Shown one piece after another: positions 35,487 through 43,915 of a stretch of DNA of 64,000 nt. This DNA is from G020348185 sp964525045 (GTDB taxonomy: Bacteria; Nitrospirota; Nitrospiria; Nitrospirales; UBA8639), in contig CAZGFD010000005.1 of assembly GCA_964525045.1 (NCBI GenBank), positions 1-64,000 of the forward strand, in the 5' to 3' direction. The notes beneath the pieces are model-generated. The model was not told where the DNA came from. It ran no database searches and saw only the letters and a program-made list of their open reading frames with translations. Made by a program: the position numbers and the translations under genes. Position 1 is the stretch's first letter; the number at the start of each line of letters is the position of its first letter.

Positions 35487-36329
35487 CTACTGGGAGGTAA
35501 GATGAGTCAGCAATAGACTCATGGTTTCTCGAAGATTCTTTCGCTCAACAATTTGATCGACCATACCATGTTCCAACAAGAATTCTGCTCGTTGAAATCC
35601 ATCCGGCAATCGTTGCTTGATGGTCTGTTCAATTACCCGGGGGCCGGCAAATCCAATTAAAGCCTTCGGTTCAGCCAAAATGACATCGCCCAACATTGCC
35701 ACACTCGCGGTCACGCCTCCAAAAGTTGGATCAGTCAGGACTACCACAAATGGGAGCCGACCTTCATTCAGACGCGCGAGAGCAGAGGCCGTTTTGGCCA
35801 TCTGCATAAGCGAGAGGGTGCCTTCATGCATTCGCGCCCCACCCGAGGTTGTAATAAGGAGAAACGGGAGACGTTGAGTTAAGGCACGATCAATAGCCCG
35901 ACAAATTTTTTCTCCAACCACTGACCCCATACTCCCACCCATAAACCGAAAATCAAAAATCCCCAAGGCCACGGGAATATCATGAATCCGGCAGTAGCCC
36001 GTCACGATGGCTTCATTTCTTTCGGTTTTTTTCTGGGCGGCGTACAACCGCTCGGAATAGGATTGGGTATCAACAAATTTCAGAGGGTCGGCCGGAACTA
36101 AATCGCCATCCCATTCTTGGAAGGAGTCCGGATCGATCAGAAGTTCAAGGCGTTCGTTCACCATTAACGGAAAATGATATTGACATTTAGGACATACTTT
36201 CCCATTCCGATCAACTTCCTTTCGATAAATGATGGCTCGACAGACATTACACTTGAGCCACATCCCTTCAACAATTTTGGACGGTTGATCTTTTGACTCA
36301 TTGTTTTTCTGACGTGAAAACCATCCCAT
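35487..36329 (-). CDS. accD: Acetyl-CoA carboxylase carboxyltransferase subunit beta
   Basis: 280 aa. The N-terminal zinc ribbon CNVCRAIIYRKEVDRNGKVCPKCQYHFP holds four cysteines, and the crotonase-fold carboxyltransferase core has LLITTSGGARMHEGTLSLMQMAK and DPTFGGVTASVAMLGDVILAEPKALIGFAGPRVIEQTIKQRLPDGFQRAEFL. It works with AccA (not in this window) to make malonyl-CoA in the cytosol. It heads the accD-folC-lptD set. Confidence 0.96.
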   Translation of the reverse strand: MGWFSRQKNNESKDQPSKIVEGMWLKCNVCRAIIYRKEVDRNGKVCPKCQYHFPLMVNERLELLIDPDSFQEWDGDLVPADPLKFVDTQSYSERLYAAQKKTERNEAIVTGYCRIHDIPVALGIFDFRFMGGSMGSVVGEKICRAIDRALTQRLPFLLITTSGGARMHEGTLSLMQMAKTASALARLNEGRLPFVVVLTDPTFGGVTASVAMLGDVILAEPKALIGFAGPRVIEQTIKQRLPDGFQRAEFLLEHGMVDQIVERKNLRETMSLLLTHLTSQ

Positions 36330-36824
36330 TGATCAATCCTTCCTGAAGGGATACCGAAAACACCCGATCGTTCGTCGATCTGACAAACATCGAGAGGGTC
36401 GGTATTCATTCCTGACTCCTGAACTCAAATTATCCATCAATTCTTTTCACCATCAGCAGTCGTCGTGCCCAACATCATACTATAAAGCGAGTGCCCTTGA
36501 CATAGGGGGGTCTGAAATAGTTTCAGGCTCCGGGTTTCCGGTGAAAATCCCCATGGTTTTGGTCGCGTCATGAAATGAGAATTTGCCCCCCTCTATGGGC
36601 GTCGGGAAGGGAAAAATGGCCCAAGGCTTTGGGTTTGGCTTACGTTCACCGGCCGGTTGAGTGCTGAAATCGCAATATCGGGACAGTGGGCGGTGGATAA
36701 TGAATTTTCCCTACTAATCGATTTTGGGAATGAAAGGGAAGGAAAGAAATCGAATGCTCAAAAGTAACAAAAGAAAAGTAACAGGCCTTAGGGTCTGAAA
36801 TCCATGCCATCCCATAAGGGCCTA
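36330..36824. other. Gap between moaA and accD
   Basis: About 500 bases without a convincing gene. It contains a short heptad-like stretch (GTTTCAG, GCTCCGG, GTTTCCG at 36519-36540) and a direct repeat AAAAGTAAC spaced by AAAAG near 36760-36782. No molybdenum-cofactor riboswitch structure was recognised. Confidence 0.45.
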
Positions 36825-37889
36825 TCACCCTCCTCGGGCATGCATTTCAAGATGCGGATCCTGCCGGAGCCGGTCAATTTCGATAAACCGGCCGCGGGAA
36901 TTGACTCGTTCTAACTCTTTTCGTTCTTCAGCACCACGGTCTTGCCGGGACTCCCACCCAGAACGAATACGCGATTGCAGATCTTGGTCCGAAGCAAAGG
37001 ATCGAAGTGGTTGCCGCAAATCAATGCCAGTTTTCGCGTAGAGGCAGAGGAACCACATCCCATCGGCGGTCAATCGACTGCGGTCGCAAGTGGCACAGAA
37101 CGGAACGGTCGTTGAGGCAATAATGCCAAAGGTCGTGCCATCCGACAATTGGAATCGCTGAGCGGGGGCGGAACTTTCTTCTTCAATTGGTTCAATCGCC
37201 CCGTAACGTTCCTTCAATGTCTGTAAAATGGCAGCACGGGAGAAGACCTTATCGGCGGACCAATCAGTCGCACCCCCAACATCCATATATTCGATAAACC
37301 GAACTTCAGCAGAAACGTGTTTCCCATATTCGATCAAGTCAACCAGTTCATCGTCGTTGTAGCCACGAATCGCTACGGTATCGAGTTTTAATCCCTTAAA
37401 GCCCGCCTGCCCAACCGATTGAATGCCTTCCAAGACCTGTGCTATTGAGTCTCGTTTCGTTAAAGACTTGAATCGCTCGGGTTTCATCGTGTCTAAGCTG
37501 ACCGTGACCCGATGTAATCCAGCATCAAACAACGCCTGCGCCTGATCAGCGAGTAAGACCCCATTCGTTGTTAAGGCCACATCGGAAATTCGATCATTCT
37601 GGCGAAGCAAGCGGATCAGGGTCGACAGATCTTTGCGGAGTAAAGGCTCCCCCCCGGTAATCCTGACCTTATCAACCCCTAGATCGGAGAATACCCTCGT
37701 TAGGGTGATAATTTCTTCAAACGTCAACAATGTTTCACGTGGCAACCAGACATAATCTTCCTCCGGCATACAATATTGACACCGCAGGTTACACCGGTCG
37801 GTCACAGAAATACGCAACGCCTTTAAAGGACGCCCCCAGGTATCAGACGCAGCCGTTGCTGGGTTTGTTTTGTTTACCAGATCACTCAT
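36825..37889 (-). CDS. moaA: GTP 3',8-cyclase (molybdenum cofactor synthesis)
   Basis: 354-aa radical SAM enzyme for the first step of molybdopterin synthesis. The N-terminal 4Fe-4S motif is ISVTDRCNLRCQYCMPEEDY (CxxxCxxC); VRITGGEPLLRKDL follows. The C-terminal cluster cysteines are in FCATCDRSRLTADGMWFLCLY, and the chain ends in the catalytic GG (HARGG). ATGA overlap with moaE shows coupling. The cofactor would serve molybdoenzymes such as nitrite oxidoreductase in a Nitrospira-like host. Confidence 0.96.
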   Translation of the reverse strand: MSDLVNKTNPATAASDTWGRPLKALRISVTDRCNLRCQYCMPEEDYVWLPRETLLTFEEIITLTRVFSDLGVDKVRITGGEPLLRKDLSTLIRLLRQNDRISDVALTTNGVLLADQAQALFDAGLHRVTVSLDTMKPERFKSLTKRDSIAQVLEGIQSVGQAGFKGLKLDTVAIRGYNDDELVDLIEYGKHVSAEVRFIEYMDVGGATDWSADKVFSRAAILQTLKERYGAIEPIEEESSAPAQRFQLSDGTTFGIIASTTVPFCATCDRSRLTADGMWFLCLYAKTGIDLRQPLRSFASDQDLQSRIRSGWESRQDRGAEERKELERVNSRGRFIEIDRLRQDPHLEMHARGG

Positions 37890-38329
37890 GGGTGTTCTTC
37901 GACCCAGACTTCTCCATCCGGGGTATGCTCCGATTTCCAGATGGGTGTAATTTTCTTTAACTCATCGATACACCACCGGCAGGCCTTAAAGGCATCGGCC
38001 CGGTGTTCGGCTCCTACAACAATCAAGACGATATTTTCACCAATTTCGATAGGACCATAGCGATGAAGAATGAGGACTTCGATGACATCAAAATCTTTCA
38101 GGGCACGCTCACGAATTTCACGTAACTTTCTTTGAGCCATCCCCTCATAATGTTCAAAGGTCATGGAACTTACGTCTCGCCCCTTCGAACGATCACGGGC
38201 GGTCCCAAGAAAAATATTGATGCCTCCTATCCTGCTCGATCGACTTCGGACCCGATCAATTTCCTCATCAATCGAGAAGTTTTCCTGCTGAACACGCACA
38301 AGCAGGACTTCTTCCGTTTCAACAGCCAT
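37886..38329 (-). CDS. moaE: Molybdopterin synthase catalytic subunit
   Basis: 147 aa. It has the core GGINIFLGTARDRSKGRDVSSMTFEHYEGMAQRKL and ILHRYGPIEIGENIVLIVVGAEHRADAFKACRWCIDELKKITPIWKSE, where the conserved lysines and WKSE/WKKE motif are MoaE hallmarks. AGGAGG lies nine bases before ATG 38329, so this start is preferred over ATG 38338. It transfers sulfur from the MoaD thiocarboxylate to precursor Z. It overlaps moaA by 4 bases. Confidence 0.95.
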   Translation of the reverse strand: MAVETEEVLLVRVQQENFSIDEEIDRVRSRSSRIGGINIFLGTARDRSKGRDVSSMTFEHYEGMAQRKLREIRERALKDFDVIEVLILHRYGPIEIGENIVLIVVGAEHRADAFKACRWCIDELKKITPIWKSEHTPDGEVWVEEHP

Positions 38330-38416
38330 GGTTCTCATCCTCCTATTTCAAGGCCAACTTCGGATATTCCATAAATAAAGATAACCGGAGATCTATACTT
38401 AAACCATAACTTTAAA

Positions 38417-38695
38417 TTAACACTTCTCCGATGCACCTCCAGCAAAAGGTGGGAGTAAAGCAATTTCGTCGGTATTGGAAATTTCCGTGTCCCAGTGAGC
38501 GATCTCCTGATTTACTGAAACTAATACTTTTTTCTGAACCACCAAATCGGCTACCTCCGGCCACTTCGCCCTCACCATTTCAATAAAATCTTTCACCTTA
38601 CAGCCTGGTGGAAAGTCCAGTGAAAGTTCTCCTCCTGGCACCAAGGTCTTCAGCATACCGAATAACTTTATCGTCGCAACAGCAGAGGTACTCAT
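38417..38695 (-). CDS. moaD: MoaD-like sulfur carrier with residues beyond the GG motif
   Basis: 92 aa, beta-grasp fold (ATIKLFGMLKTLVPGG... VSVNQEIAH...DEIALLPPFAGG). MoaD normally ends in Gly-Gly, which is adenylated and thiocarboxylated; here GG is followed by ASEKC and then TAA. The extra five residues would block activation unless a protease removes them, as JAMM-type proteases do for some sulfur carriers. ATG 38695 is preferred over an in-frame GTG at 38701. Its neighbours moaC, moaE and moaA leave little doubt about the pathway. Confidence 0.85.
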   Translation of the reverse strand: MSTSAVATIKLFGMLKTLVPGGELSLDFPPGCKVKDFIEMVRAKWPEVADLVVQKKVLVSVNQEIAHWDTEISNTDEIALLPPFAGGASEKC

Positions 38696-38734
38696 AACCA
38701 CGTTTGAGAGAGAGACTAAGTCTTGCAGATAGTC

Positions 38735-39229
38735 TTATTCAGACCTCCTGTACGTTCCTGACTTTCCTCCGGATTTGGTCAAAAGGTACATGTCACCAAA
38801 ACTCATTCCTTTATCAACAGCCTTACACATATCGTAGATGGTTAAGGCCGCGACGGACACCGCCATCATCGCTTCCATCTCAACTCCCGTCGTGCTATTT
38901 GTTTTCACCGTCGCCGTGATGGTAATGGTACATCGACCGGCTCCATTCGGTTGGGGATCCTCTTTAAAGTCCACATCGACACTTGATAGAAAGAGCGGAT
39001 GACACATCGGAATGAGATGAGGAGTTTGTTTCGCTCCCATCACGCCAGCCACTTGTGCCACACTCAGGACATCCCCTTTCGCGATCCGGCCTTTTTGAAT
39101 TTTTTCAAGGGTTTCCGGAAGGACAAAGACCTTTCCTTGAGCACTGGCAACTCGCTCATTCGAGGCTTTATGAGTCACATCTACCATTCGGGCCCGTCCT
39201 GACTCATTAAAATGCGTTAGTTCTGCCAT
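38735..39229 (-). CDS. moaC: Cyclic pyranopterin monophosphate synthase
   Basis: 164 aa. MoaC signature segments are ELTHFNESGRARMVDVTHK, GKVFVLPETL, VAGVMGAKQTPHLIPMCHPLFLSSVDVDF and VKTNSTTGVEMEAMMAVSVAALTIYDMCKAVDKGMSF, carrying the catalytic lysine and histidines. AAAGGG lies just upstream of ATG 39229, favouring it over a GTG two codons earlier. It is the first gene of the moaC-moaD-moaE-moaA run. Confidence 0.96.
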   Translation of the reverse strand: MAELTHFNESGRARMVDVTHKASNERVASAQGKVFVLPETLEKIQKGRIAKGDVLSVAQVAGVMGAKQTPHLIPMCHPLFLSSVDVDFKEDPQPNGAGRCTITITATVKTNSTTGVEMEAMMAVSVAALTIYDMCKAVDKGMSFGDMYLLTKSGGKSGTYRRSE

Positions 39230-39458
39230 GGACACCCTTTTAACGTTGTAGTCTCATTGATCCGGACTCCCTCTCTTCCAGCCCTTGGATTATATAGGAA
39301 GGGGAAACTTTTTCATACTTTCCGAGTGTATCCTTGATAAACCATTCAATAAGCAGTAGTCTGGCTCATGAACATATTGGGGTTTTCAAGAGTTTAATTA
39401 TAGAAGTGGCTCAAAAACCCCGTCAAGCAAGGAATCCCCCTATACGCCGAGACAGACC

Positions 39459-39488
39459 TTGACAGAATTCAAACCGGCCTCCTAGATT
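39459..39488 (+). promoter_or_regulatory. Sigma-70-type promoter of the DsrE-like gene
   Basis: TTGACA, 18 bases, TAGATT, placing the start of transcription about 25 bases before ATG 39521. Confidence 0.5.
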
Positions 39489-39520
39489 GATACACAATAT
39501 TTGTCCTACTGAGAAAACGT

Positions 39521-39871
39521 ATGAACCAGACCCCTACTTCCAACGAATCCTTGAAAAAGAAGAAACTTGGCCTTTTACTATCCCGGCCACCGGAGCACCC
39601 CCATGCCCATACTGTCACCAGACTCAGCGAGGAAGCGCTGGCGGCTGGCGTCGAAGTCTATTTGTATTTGATCGATGAAGGTGTAAAAAATTTACACAAT
39701 ACTCGAATGCTGAATTTAGCATCCTCAGGTGTGAAATTTTTTGTGTGCGCCTATGGGTGCCAACAGCACAAGATCTCTACCGATGGTTACGGAAAAGAAG
39801 TGAATTTTTGCGGCCTGGTCATCTTATCCAATATCATCAACGGATGCGATCGGTTTCTGGCTTTTAATTAA
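39521..39871 (+). CDS. DsrE/DsrF-like sulfur relay protein
   Basis: 116 aa. The DsrE fold is suggested by KLGLLLSRPPEHPHAHTVTRLSEEALAAGVEVYLYLIDEGVKNL and FFVCAYGCQQHKI, where the cysteine pair occupies the position of the sulfur-carrying cysteine, then a C-terminal ILSNIINGCDRFLAFN. Members transfer persulfide sulfur in the cytoplasm or act in tRNA thiolation. It stands alone next to the molybdopterin operon, which also needs sulfur transfer; a link is possible but unproven. Confidence 0.75.
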   Translation: MNQTPTSNESLKKKKLGLLLSRPPEHPHAHTVTRLSEEALAAGVEVYLYLIDEGVKNLHNTRMLNLASSGVKFFVCAYGCQQHKISTDGYGKEVNFCGLVILSNIINGCDRFLAFN

Positions 39872-40236
39872 CTTTCCTGGTTAATACATTGCTGTTCTTT
39901 ATCCCCCCCCCCTCAAATACTGGCAATTGGTAGGTTGATGACCTTATCCCTATCCCTGTTTTACAGAAGCCCAATTATTTCGACAACAGAATTTTCGTAA
40001 CTGGTGCCTTTAAAGCATGCACGTTTCCAATCAAGATGTGGTACCTCAGCCGCCCGACAGTCCCTCTGGTGTATCTAATCAATTTAGCGTAAAACCCCAC
40101 TGACATCGAACCCCACCCATTCAAAATCCAAACCCCACAGCCGGGGCCCTTTGAAGCCAACCATCGAGTTCCCAAAATTTTAAGAATTACTAATATCTTC
40201 CTCCCTTAACATTACTGATTCAGCCAAAAGAAGGGA

Positions 40237-40277
40237 AGTTATCTGATTAGATACACTCTGTATCTTTTTAGATAACT
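40237..40277. promoter_or_regulatory. Palindromic upstream activator site
   Basis: AGTTATCTGATTAGATAC and GTATCTTTTTAGATAACT form an imperfect 18-bp inverted repeat around 5 bases; the outer AGTTATCT/AGATAACT and inner AGATAC/GTATCT match exactly. Its centre is about 145 bp upstream of the sigma-54 -24 element, the usual place for an enhancer-binding activator. Confidence 0.65.
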
Positions 40278-40398
40278 GACGAATTGGAAGTCTAGATATA
40301 CCTTCTTTTCCCTTTACTTTCCTCTCTTTTTCCATATTCCAGCCTATTCCATATGTTTAAGGAAAGCTTACTGTTATCAAACTGTTCCCCTCACCGCT

Positions 40399-40414
40399 TG
40401 GCACTGCACTTGCT
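40399..40414 (+). promoter_or_regulatory. Sigma-54 (-24/-12) promoter
   Basis: TGGCACTGCACTTGCT matches the consensus TGGCACGNNNNTTGCW at every specified base but one, with correct GG-to-GC spacing. It is oriented towards idi, 345 bases downstream. Confidence 0.75.
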
Positions 40415-40759
40415 AAGTTCTTTTATTTCAGCATGTCCTCTAGGTAGCCAGAGGATTAGAACCTAACACTGACTATTGGGAATCTCTAATTTTCTATTTA
40501 GATTTATCAATCTAAAGTAATTTACGTATATAGAGAGACTTGGGTCCTGGGGAAAATTCGAAGTAAGGCGAAAGAAAGGAACATCTCCTAGGAAAGGCGG
40601 GTGAGGCATTCCTGAACCGACCCTGGAGGTTGGATGAACTTTTCCGTTCCCTTTAAAAGAAAGTCCTGGTATGATTTCTGTCTTAAAAAATGGGTATCCC
40701 ATCTATCGCTAGGACTTTCACTGCAACCACCCTCTCACTGAGTCTTTGCCATATACAAG

Positions 40760-41278
40760 ATGGAACACGTCGTTCTGGTTGACAACAACGATAACGAGAT
40801 TGGGTTAGTAGAAAAAACTATTGCCCATGTCCATCCGATTCAAAGGCATCGGGCGTTTTCAATATTCATTCTTAATGACAAGGACCAGTTACTAATTCAG
40901 AAACGAGGCCACCTAAAACACACCTGGCCTGGATTCTGGTCAAATTCATGCTGTTCACATCCAGGGCCAAAAGAGAAAACCCTTTTAGCCGCCAAGCGGA
41001 GGCTAGAGGAAGAACTTGGATTCACCTGTGATTTAGAGTTTCTATTTAAGTTTGAATATGCGGCCAACTATAACCAGGATTGGGGTGAACACGAACTCGA
41101 CCATGTCTTTGTGGGTTATTACAACGGCTTGGTCCGACCAAATCCAATGGAGGTCGATGATGTCAGATTTATAGACTTGGATAAACTGCGCCTGGACATG
41201 AACAAGAATCATGACAGATTTACTCCTTGGTTCAAGCTTTGCTTCCAACGGTTTCTCAATCAAATCGAAAAATTATGA
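40760..41278 (+). CDS. idi: Isopentenyl-diphosphate delta-isomerase, type I
   Basis: 172-aa Nudix-fold enzyme converting IPP to DMAPP. Recognisable segments are EHVVLVDNNDNEIG, HRAFSIFILNDKDQLLIQKR, TWPGFWSNSCCSHPGPKE (catalytic Cys) and AAKRRLEEELGF (Nudix box-like), then WGEHELDHVFVGYYNG with the catalytic Glu. No clear Shine-Dalgarno before ATG 40760. In organisms using the MEP pathway, Idi is optional and tends to accompany dedicated isoprenoid clusters; here it heads the encapsulin locus. Confidence 0.93.
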   Translation: MEHVVLVDNNDNEIGLVEKTIAHVHPIQRHRAFSIFILNDKDQLLIQKRGHLKHTWPGFWSNSCCSHPGPKEKTLLAAKRRLEEELGFTCDLEFLFKFEYAANYNQDWGEHELDHVFVGYYNGLVRPNPMEVDDVRFIDLDKLRLDMNKNHDRFTPWFKLCFQRFLNQIEKL

Positions 41279-41402
41279 CTATGCCGACTGATATTATTGT
41301 TCTCACATGTGGCTTACACCGGGAAAGCACATTATTTTTTTCGTTCAGGTATAAGCTTTTCCACGATTGAGCAATTTTCATTTGTTGTAGCGTAATTTTC
41401 TT

Positions 41403-42728
41403 ATGGAACATACCGAGAGCGGCCTTTTTAGAATGTTAGAGTCTGGATTTAAAGACGCATCCGGCTCTATCACACCAGACGTGCCGGAGAGGGGGAAGGT
41501 CCCCACCCAAGCGAACACCCTTGGGGGTGGCGACACTGGGGAATCGAAACTGGTTCGAAACGCAGACGCGGTTCTTCAAGAAGAGCTTCAAGGCCGCGAA
41601 AGCCGGGACAACGATCAAATGCAGGGCGTTTTGTCAGCGATTCCTATGGATCCTGAATCTACCTTGAACCTGTTGCTTCAAAGAGAAACAAATTTCGCCG
41701 ACACCTTGATGAAGGTTTTAAAGCAGCGTCCCGAACAATTGACTCAAATCGCCGCACAACTTGCGAATATGGAACAACCCACTAAAGGCAGTGAATTCAT
41801 TCCATTCCCGTTGCTCAATGTATCTTCACCGGTCAGTCCGGGAAACGTTGGTCAAATTGCATTTTCCCTCATAAATGACAGTGGTAGCGAGGCGGCAAAT
41901 TACGCTTTGCACACCACCGATCTCGTCGGAAAGGACGGCAAACGGATACCGGCCACCTTTATTAATGTTTCACCAAATGCATCAATAATCCAGCCTGGAG
42001 AGACCGTAGATGGACATTTGGAGATTAGAGTCCCGAGCGGCACTCCACCCGGCACTTATGCGGGATTGCTAAAGACTGATGACATTAATCGGCTTATAGC
42101 CATAGTACAACTTGCTGTTGCTAAGGTTGGGGGTCCGGAAGTTCTTCAAGTCTCCGATGAGGGGTTAACCGATAAATTGTCAAAAACGAGTCGAGTTCAG
42201 GAGCCAACCGAGGCCACGACCGGCTACCACAAGATGGAATTGGAAAAGGAGTCTCAACCGTTGAAGCCTCCCCGTTTCGAGGTTGAACCTGAGTTGTTAG
42301 CAAGAGCTATCATTACCATCGAGTCTCAGCGAATCATCGGACCGACGCCTGATGGCATCCGAGTTACCTGGAGTTCCACAAAAGGCAGAGTGACGGGGCC
42401 GAAGCTATACGCAAATTTGGTACAGGGAGCAGACTGGATGCAGATTCGACCGGACGGCATCGGAAACATCGACGTTCGGGCCATATTGGAGACCGATGAT
42501 GGCGCAAAAATTATGACGGAGTACCAAGGCATTTTGGAATGGGGAGAGGACGGGTATCAAAGATTTCTCGCGAAAAATTATCCCAAACCATTAAGAGCCC
42601 GGACCGTTCAGCGGTTTTTAACCGGTGATTCAAAATATTCATGGCTCAATCGGGTTCAATGTATTGGAATCGGCGAAGTGTACTTGGACGAAAAGACCTA
42701 TATTTATGACGCTTATGTGTTGAGGTAA
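41403..42728 (+). CDS. DUF3237 protein with disordered N-terminus and Ig-like domain (candidate encapsulin cargo)
   Basis: 441 aa, no signal peptide. Residues 1-75 are low complexity; 75-125 are helical (LNLLLQRETNFADTLMKVLKQRPEQLTQIAAQL). Residues 130-240 look like a beta-sandwich (SPGNVGQIAFSLINDSGSEAANYALHTTDLVG...IQPGETVDGHLEIRVPSGTPPGTYAG). Residues 290-441 match DUF3237 (IIGPTPDGIRVTWSSTKGRVTGPKLYANLVQGADWMQIRPDGIGNIDVRAILETDDGA). DUF3237 proteins are small barrels of unknown catalytic role. The gene directly precedes the encapsulin gene, so it is a leading cargo candidate; no classical loading peptide is obvious at its C-terminus. Confidence 0.75.
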   Translation: MEHTESGLFRMLESGFKDASGSITPDVPERGKVPTQANTLGGGDTGESKLVRNADAVLQEELQGRESRDNDQMQGVLSAIPMDPESTLNLLLQRETNFADTLMKVLKQRPEQLTQIAAQLANMEQPTKGSEFIPFPLLNVSSPVSPGNVGQIAFSLINDSGSEAANYALHTTDLVGKDGKRIPATFINVSPNASIIQPGETVDGHLEIRVPSGTPPGTYAGLLKTDDINRLIAIVQLAVAKVGGPEVLQVSDEGLTDKLSKTSRVQEPTEATTGYHKMELEKESQPLKPPRFEVEPELLARAIITIESQRIIGPTPDGIRVTWSSTKGRVTGPKLYANLVQGADWMQIRPDGIGNIDVRAILETDDGAKIMTEYQGILEWGEDGYQRFLAKNYPKPLRARTVQRFLTGDSKYSWLNRVQCIGIGEVYLDEKTYIYDAYVLR

Positions 42729-42862
42729 GCAGCTTCAAAAAAAAGACTTTGGTTAGGGAAGGAAGTCGACGAATCCAATTAAAGATCAATTTTGTTTTTC
42801 TGGAATCTTGAGGTAGCAAATCGTCCTTTGCAGTAGGTCAAACTCAAAGAGAGGAGAACGTT

Positions 42863-43810
42863 ATGGAATACGACCCAGCCCCGTCTCAATGGACGGAAGA
42901 TCAATGGAATCTTGTGCAGCAGACAGTGCGGGAAGAAGCACGTAAAGTCCGGGTCGCTGCATCATTTTTGCCACGCAATGGGCCCTGGCCATCAGAAACT
43001 GATTCTGTACCAAGGCAGGACTTTGTCGACAACCAGGGAAATCCCATTGCCATAGGTGGTGTCCCCCCTAATCGCCTAGCGGTTAACGACCGGATAACAC
43101 GCCCACTGACAACAATCTCCGTGAATGTACAAATTCGTAATTCGCAGATGGCGCAACCGGATCTTTCCAGTGCCATCAGCATGTTTCAGCGTGCCGCAAA
43201 TATAATTGGACGGATCGAAGACGGGCTTATTTTCCAAGGTCAAAACACCGCCAATCCATTTAATAATGACCAATTTACAGACCCAAACCTTCCCGTTGCT
43301 CGCCTACCCGATGTATTCCACGTTTCGGGCGGAGAAGTTTGGAGGGGACTATTGAACGCAGCAGACGTTCTTGGGTCTGGACGGCAGGAGTTTGATGGTA
43401 GGCTTAACCCGGATGGCACACTTAGATTTTATACTCCAGACGCGTTCGTAAGAGACATTACTCGAATGATATCAATTCTAGAAGGGGGAGGATATCTTGC
43501 ACCATTCGCTCTAATTTTAGGTACCAGTCTATTTGAATTGGCCCACACACCAACAAATGCACTTGTAATGCCCACCAGCCGAATCGAACCAATTTTAAAT
43601 GGTCCGTTACTACGGTCCAGCACAATACAACCGTTTGAAGGAGTATTAATGTCCCTGCCAGGTGATCCCGTGGACTTGGTATTAGCCAGCGATATCTCCG
43701 TTAAATTTGTTCAGGTCACGATGGAGCCGCGTCACGTCTACCGTGTATCTCAACGCTTCACCCTTCGTATAAAGCAACCAGGGGCGCTTAGAGCAATTGG
43801 GCCACAATAG
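42863..43810 (+). CDS. Encapsulin shell protein (linocin M18-like, HK97 fold)
   Basis: 315 aa. The encapsulin layout is visible end to end: N-terminal helix SQWTEDQWNLVQQTVREEARKV; ITRPLTTISVNVQIRNSQM in the E-loop region; DLSSAISMFQRAANIIGRIEDGLIFQG on the spine helix; the A-domain GGYLAPFALILGTSLFELAHTP; and the terminal run PILNGPLLRSSTIQPFEGVLMSLPGDPVDLVLASDISVKFVQ...YRVSQRFTLRIKQPGALRAI. It is ~45 residues longer than minimal family-1 shells, with insertions around residues 40-70 and 125-160. A strong GAGGAG precedes ATG 42863. No phage genes are near. It should self-assemble into a protein nanocompartment. Confidence 0.85.
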   Translation: MEYDPAPSQWTEDQWNLVQQTVREEARKVRVAASFLPRNGPWPSETDSVPRQDFVDNQGNPIAIGGVPPNRLAVNDRITRPLTTISVNVQIRNSQMAQPDLSSAISMFQRAANIIGRIEDGLIFQGQNTANPFNNDQFTDPNLPVARLPDVFHVSGGEVWRGLLNAADVLGSGRQEFDGRLNPDGTLRFYTPDAFVRDITRMISILEGGGYLAPFALILGTSLFELAHTPTNALVMPTSRIEPILNGPLLRSSTIQPFEGVLMSLPGDPVDLVLASDISVKFVQVTMEPRHVYRVSQRFTLRIKQPGALRAIGPQ

Positions 43811-43915
43811 AGTTGGCATATTCCTTCGGAAGAAGCAACGCAGGATGGATTAAGAAAGAAAATTACATTCAAAACCCCATTAAAAAGAAAATCCAGTAAC
43901 AAGTGAGGGAGAAAA

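Larger units (their letters stand above)
39872..40759. other. Long regulatory spacer upstream of the isoprenoid-encapsulin locus
   Basis: About 890 bases, AT-rich in its middle, without a convincing gene; short ORFs at 39975-40175 and 40463-40702 (minus) have no protein-like character. It holds a C9-10 run near 39903, the palindrome at 40237-40277 and the sigma-54 promoter at 40399-40414, implying a leader of about 335 bases before idi. Confidence 0.55.

Noticed and set aside
36330..36824. Molybdenum cofactor riboswitch
   Set aside because: No recognisable aptamer stems and the spacer is downstream, not upstream, of the moa genes.
39975..40175. 66-codon minus-strand frame upstream of idi
   Set aside because: No domain, no ribosome site; lies in regulatory AT-rich DNA.
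40463..40702. 79-codon minus-strand frame
   Set aside because: Composition not protein-like and located in the leader between the sigma-54 promoter and idi.
42863..43810. Encapsulin gene read as a prophage major capsid
   Set aside because: HK97 fold is shared, but there are no terminase, portal, tail or integrase genes nearby, and the C-terminal pattern is encapsulin-like.
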